NCBI RefSeq assembly: GCF_000515255.1
Contig: NZ_KI911559.1
Location: forward strand, 1,091,548 to 1,155,547
DNA length: 64,000 nucleotides
Reading direction: 5' to 3'
DNA from: Rhodovibrio salinarum DSM 9154
GTDB taxonomy: Bacteria > Pseudomonadota > Alphaproteobacteria > Kiloniellales > Rhodovibrionaceae
Positions 62,318 to 64,000 of this stretch are shown here, in pieces. Under the pieces are notes generated by a model. That model made no database searches. It had not been told where the DNA came from and saw nothing but the letters and a program-made list of their open reading frames with translations. Made by a program: the position numbers and the translations under genes. Positions within the stretch are counted from its first letter, which is position 1. Each line of letters begins with the position of its first letter.

Positions 62318-63442
62318 CTATTCCGCGGCGGCCTTGGCCGCTGTGTTCTCGTCGGCGTCGAGCAGCACCACGTCTTGGGCGCGGATGCGCAGCTTGACCG
62401 GCTGGCCTTCATGGAAGGGATGGCGGTCGATCGGGTTGATCGCCTGCAGGCTGAGCGGTCCCGCCTGGAGGAAGTAGCGCGCGGCCTGCCCCTGGTAGTC
62501 GACGGCCGTTACCTTGCCGTCCAGCACGACCGAGTCCGGGTCGGGCTCCGGGGCGGCCTCGGACAGGAAGATCTTCTCCGCGCGCACCGCAAGGCGCACC
62601 CGTTCGCCCTGTCGTGCGGCGCGGCCGTCGCGGGGGTGGCCCAGCAGCTCACTGCCTGCGTCGAGCGTGAGGCGGGCGGTGGTGCCGGACAGCTCCGCCA
62701 CCCGCCCGGAGAAGATGTTGGAGATACCGAGGAAGTTGGCGACGAATTCGCTCGCCGGCTCGTTGTAGACCTGCTCCGGCGTGCCTTCCTGCTCAATCCA
62801 TCCCTCGCTCATCACCACCACCTTGTCGGACATCGCCAGCGCCTCCGACTGGTCGTGGGTGACGAAGATGGTGGAAATGCCAAGCTCGCGCTGGATGCGC
62901 TTGAGCTCGACGCGCATCTCCTCGCGCAGATTGGCGTCGAGCGCGCTCAACGGCTCGTCGAGCAGCAGCACGTCCGGCTCGATCACGATCGCCCGGGCGA
63001 GCGCGATGCGCTGCTGCTGGCCGCCGGAGAGCTGCTTGGGCACCCGGTCCTCGACGTGCGGCAACTGCACGAGCTGCAGCGCCTCGCGCACCTTCTGGCG
63101 GGCGGTTTCCTTGTCGACGTCGCGGTACTTCAGGCCGAAGGCGACGTTCTCGTAGATCGTCTTGTGCGGGAACAGCGCGTAGTTCTGGAACACGATGCCC
63201 AGGTTGCGCTTGTGGATCGGCACGTCGTTGACGCGCTGGCCCTTGATCCGGATGTCGCCTTCGCTGGCGTTCTCCAGCCCGGCGATCATGCGCAGCGTGG
63301 TCGTCTTGCCGCAGCCGGACGGGCCCACGAAGGTGACGAACGAGCCGCGCTCGACATTCAGGTCCATGCGGTGGACGGCCGTGAAGACGCCGAACCGCTT
63401 GACGACGTTGCGCAGTTCCACCGCGTGTTGGGGGTCGGCCAA
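62318..63442 (-). CDS. ABC transporter ATP-binding protein (PotA-like, TOBE_2)
   Basis: 374 residues. FVGPSGCGKTTTLRMIAGLE (Walker A), VPKQLSGGQQQRIALARAI (signature), LLLDEPLSALDANLRE (Walker B) and TIFVTHDQSEALAMSD (switch His) are complete. After residue 250 a TOBE-type domain follows (GERVRLAVRAEKIFLSE, GKVTAVDYQGQAARYFLQ). Subfamily of spermidine/putrescine importers. Permease genes are not between this gene and the binding protein; they are expected to the right of the window. 156 bp with a strong hairpin separate it from the binding protein gene. Confidence 0.95.
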   Translation of the reverse strand: MADPQHAVELRNVVKRFGVFTAVHRMDLNVERGSFVTFVGPSGCGKTTTLRMIAGLENASEGDIRIKGQRVNDVPIHKRNLGIVFQNYALFPHKTIYENVAFGLKYRDVDKETARQKVREALQLVQLPHVEDRVPKQLSGGQQQRIALARAIVIEPDVLLLDEPLSALDANLREEMRVELKRIQRELGISTIFVTHDQSEALAMSDKVVVMSEGWIEQEGTPEQVYNEPASEFVANFLGISNIFSGRVAELSGTTARLTLDAGSELLGHPRDGRAARQGERVRLAVRAEKIFLSEAAPEPDPDSVVLDGKVTAVDYQGQAARYFLQAGPLSLQAINPIDRHPFHEGQPVKLRIRAQDVVLLDADENTAAKAAAE

Positions 63443-63598
63443 GGCGGGCTCCCGCGGGGTTGGAACGCACGGCTGGCGCAGGCTGCGCGCGGCCGAGGTC
63501 GGTGAAGGGGTGGGCGCGGGAGAACGGCGGATGGTTCGACATTGTGTCGTGAACCGCCGTCTCCCGCGCCCGGTTCGGACGGGGCTAGGCGCGCCCGT
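63443..63598 (-). other. Intercistronic spacer
   Basis: 156 bp between binding-protein stop and ATPase start, dominated by a long hairpin at 63512-63571; the remaining sequence shows a GC-rich stretch and no open frame. Confidence 0.5.
63512..63571 (-). terminator. Long intercistronic hairpin after the binding-protein gene
   Basis: Left arm 63512-63530 and right arm 63554-63571 pair over 18 positions with one bulged A; the tip holds the additional pairs GACA/TGTC (63538-63541 / 63545-63548). It lacks a U-tail, so it is likely an RNA-stabilising or attenuating structure that keeps the binding-protein message above that of the ATPase, as known for malE and similar operons. Confidence 0.75.
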
Positions 63599-64000
63599 TT
63601 AGTAGCCGCGCTGGATCCGGCCGAAGGTCTTGGACCAGTCGGCTTCGTTGCTGTTCCAGTAGTCGGGCTTGTAGAAGTTCAGGCCGTCCAGTTTGCCGGT
63701 CGGGTCGTAGGCCGGCAGGTTCTTGATCTTCTCGGTCAGTTCGACCTTGTTCGGGTCGAGCGCCGGGGGATAGTTCTGCCCCTCGGCGACCGCGATCGCG
63801 ACTTCCGGCTCCAGCATGAAGTTGAGCAGCTGTTCGCAGGCTTCCATCGGCGAGCCCTTGAGCACGAACAGGCACTCCTGCCAGCCCAACCCACCCGGCG
63901 GGTCGTAGTAGCCGATATTGTGGCCCTGCGCCTGCAGCGCCGCGATCCGGCCGGACCAGCCCTCGGTTGCGTAGATTTCGCCGTTCGCCAGCAGACTCAT
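63599..64000 (-). CDS. Periplasmic substrate-binding protein (PotD/PotF-like), N-terminus beyond the window
   Basis: Last 133 residues of a larger protein; the frame is open at the right edge and the Met at 64000 is probably internal. SLLANGEIYATEGWSGRIAAL, IGYYDPPGGLGWQECLFVLKGSP and LNFMLEPEVAIAVAEGQNYPP match the C-terminal lobe of polyamine-type binding proteins (PotD/PotF), with the acidic ligand contacts of the hinge visible. First recognisable gene of the operon; a signal peptide and permease genes should lie to the right. Substrate likely a diamine, polyamine or amino-acid derivative. Confidence 0.9.
   Translation of the reverse strand: MSLLANGEIYATEGWSGRIAALQAQGHNIGYYDPPGGLGWQECLFVLKGSPMEACEQLLNFMLEPEVAIAVAEGQNYPPALDPNKVELTEKIKNLPAYDPTGKLDGLNFYKPDYWNSNEADWSKTFGRIQRGY

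Overview
The window is a GC-rich chromosomal segment of an alphaproteobacterium, most likely a Rhodospirillales-type lineage. This is inferred from gene content, not from a marker alignment: a complete cpa/tad Flp-pilus locus in Caulobacter-like order, a petABC (fbcFBC) bc1 operon, a DUF1285 - CoA pyrophosphatase - DUF6111 - CCA transferase run, PAS_5-type proteins, and a GltX2-type glutamyl-tRNA synthetase. No rRNA, tRNA, CRISPR array or prophage was recognised. Gene density is high, with many 4-bp ATGA/GTGA overlaps, so most genes are in operons.

Layout. 1-7.0 kb: signalling. A Crp/Fnr regulator is cut by the left edge, followed by a GNAT-like protein, a Cache-type histidine kinase, a LuxR-type response regulator, a large hybrid kinase (4-helix sensor, PAS, HisKA, HATPase, REC, Hpt) and a secreted molybdopterin-fold protein just upstream of it. 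7.3-13.0 kb: NhaC Na+/H+ antiporter and PutA without a DNA-binding domain. 13.0-24.4 kb (minus strand): the Tad pilus locus flp-cpaABCDEF-tadBC, then an AT-rich spacer and three pseudopilin-type genes. 24.8-32 kb: accessory zone with AT-rich spacers containing a HerA-like ATPase, two PAS_5-like proteins, a TPR/SPOR lipoprotein, and a ParA - small DNA-binding-like protein - PAS_5-like cassette. 32-38 kb: stress and housekeeping genes (SRPBCC, DUF924, YqjG, pirin, WrbA, LysR, GNAT). 37.8-45.2 kb: MoxR - DUF58 - DUF4159 - VWA-like - TspO operon. 45.3-48.3 kb: the divergent DUF1285/NUDIX/DUF6111/CCA operon. 48.3-49.4 kb: an intact IS630-family element with TA duplication. 49.4-51.3 kb: AhpD-like protein, HemF, TrmL. 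51.5-54.2 kb: bc1 complex with a strong terminator. 54.3-58.8 kb: methionine salvage (MtnP, MtnA), a VOC protein and GltX. 58.8-64 kb (minus strand): a catabolic operon with a PotD-like binding protein (cut by the right edge), PotA-like ATPase, class III aminotransferase, BKACE (DUF849) and an acetylpolyamine amidohydrolase-like enzyme.

Most notable: (i) the last operon reads as a pathway for uptake, deacetylation, transamination and BKACE cleavage of an N-acetylated beta-amino acid or polyamine; (ii) the GltX HIGH motif has lost its histidine (Gln18); (iii) an IS630 copy sits exactly in a CTAG shared by two convergent stop codons, harming neither gene; (iv) an orphan ParA cassette has a tandem dyad upstream; (v) strong intercistronic hairpins lie behind flp and behind the binding-protein gene, where stoichiometry matters; (vi) EF-hand-like acidic repeats occur in two Tad pseudopilin-type proteins.
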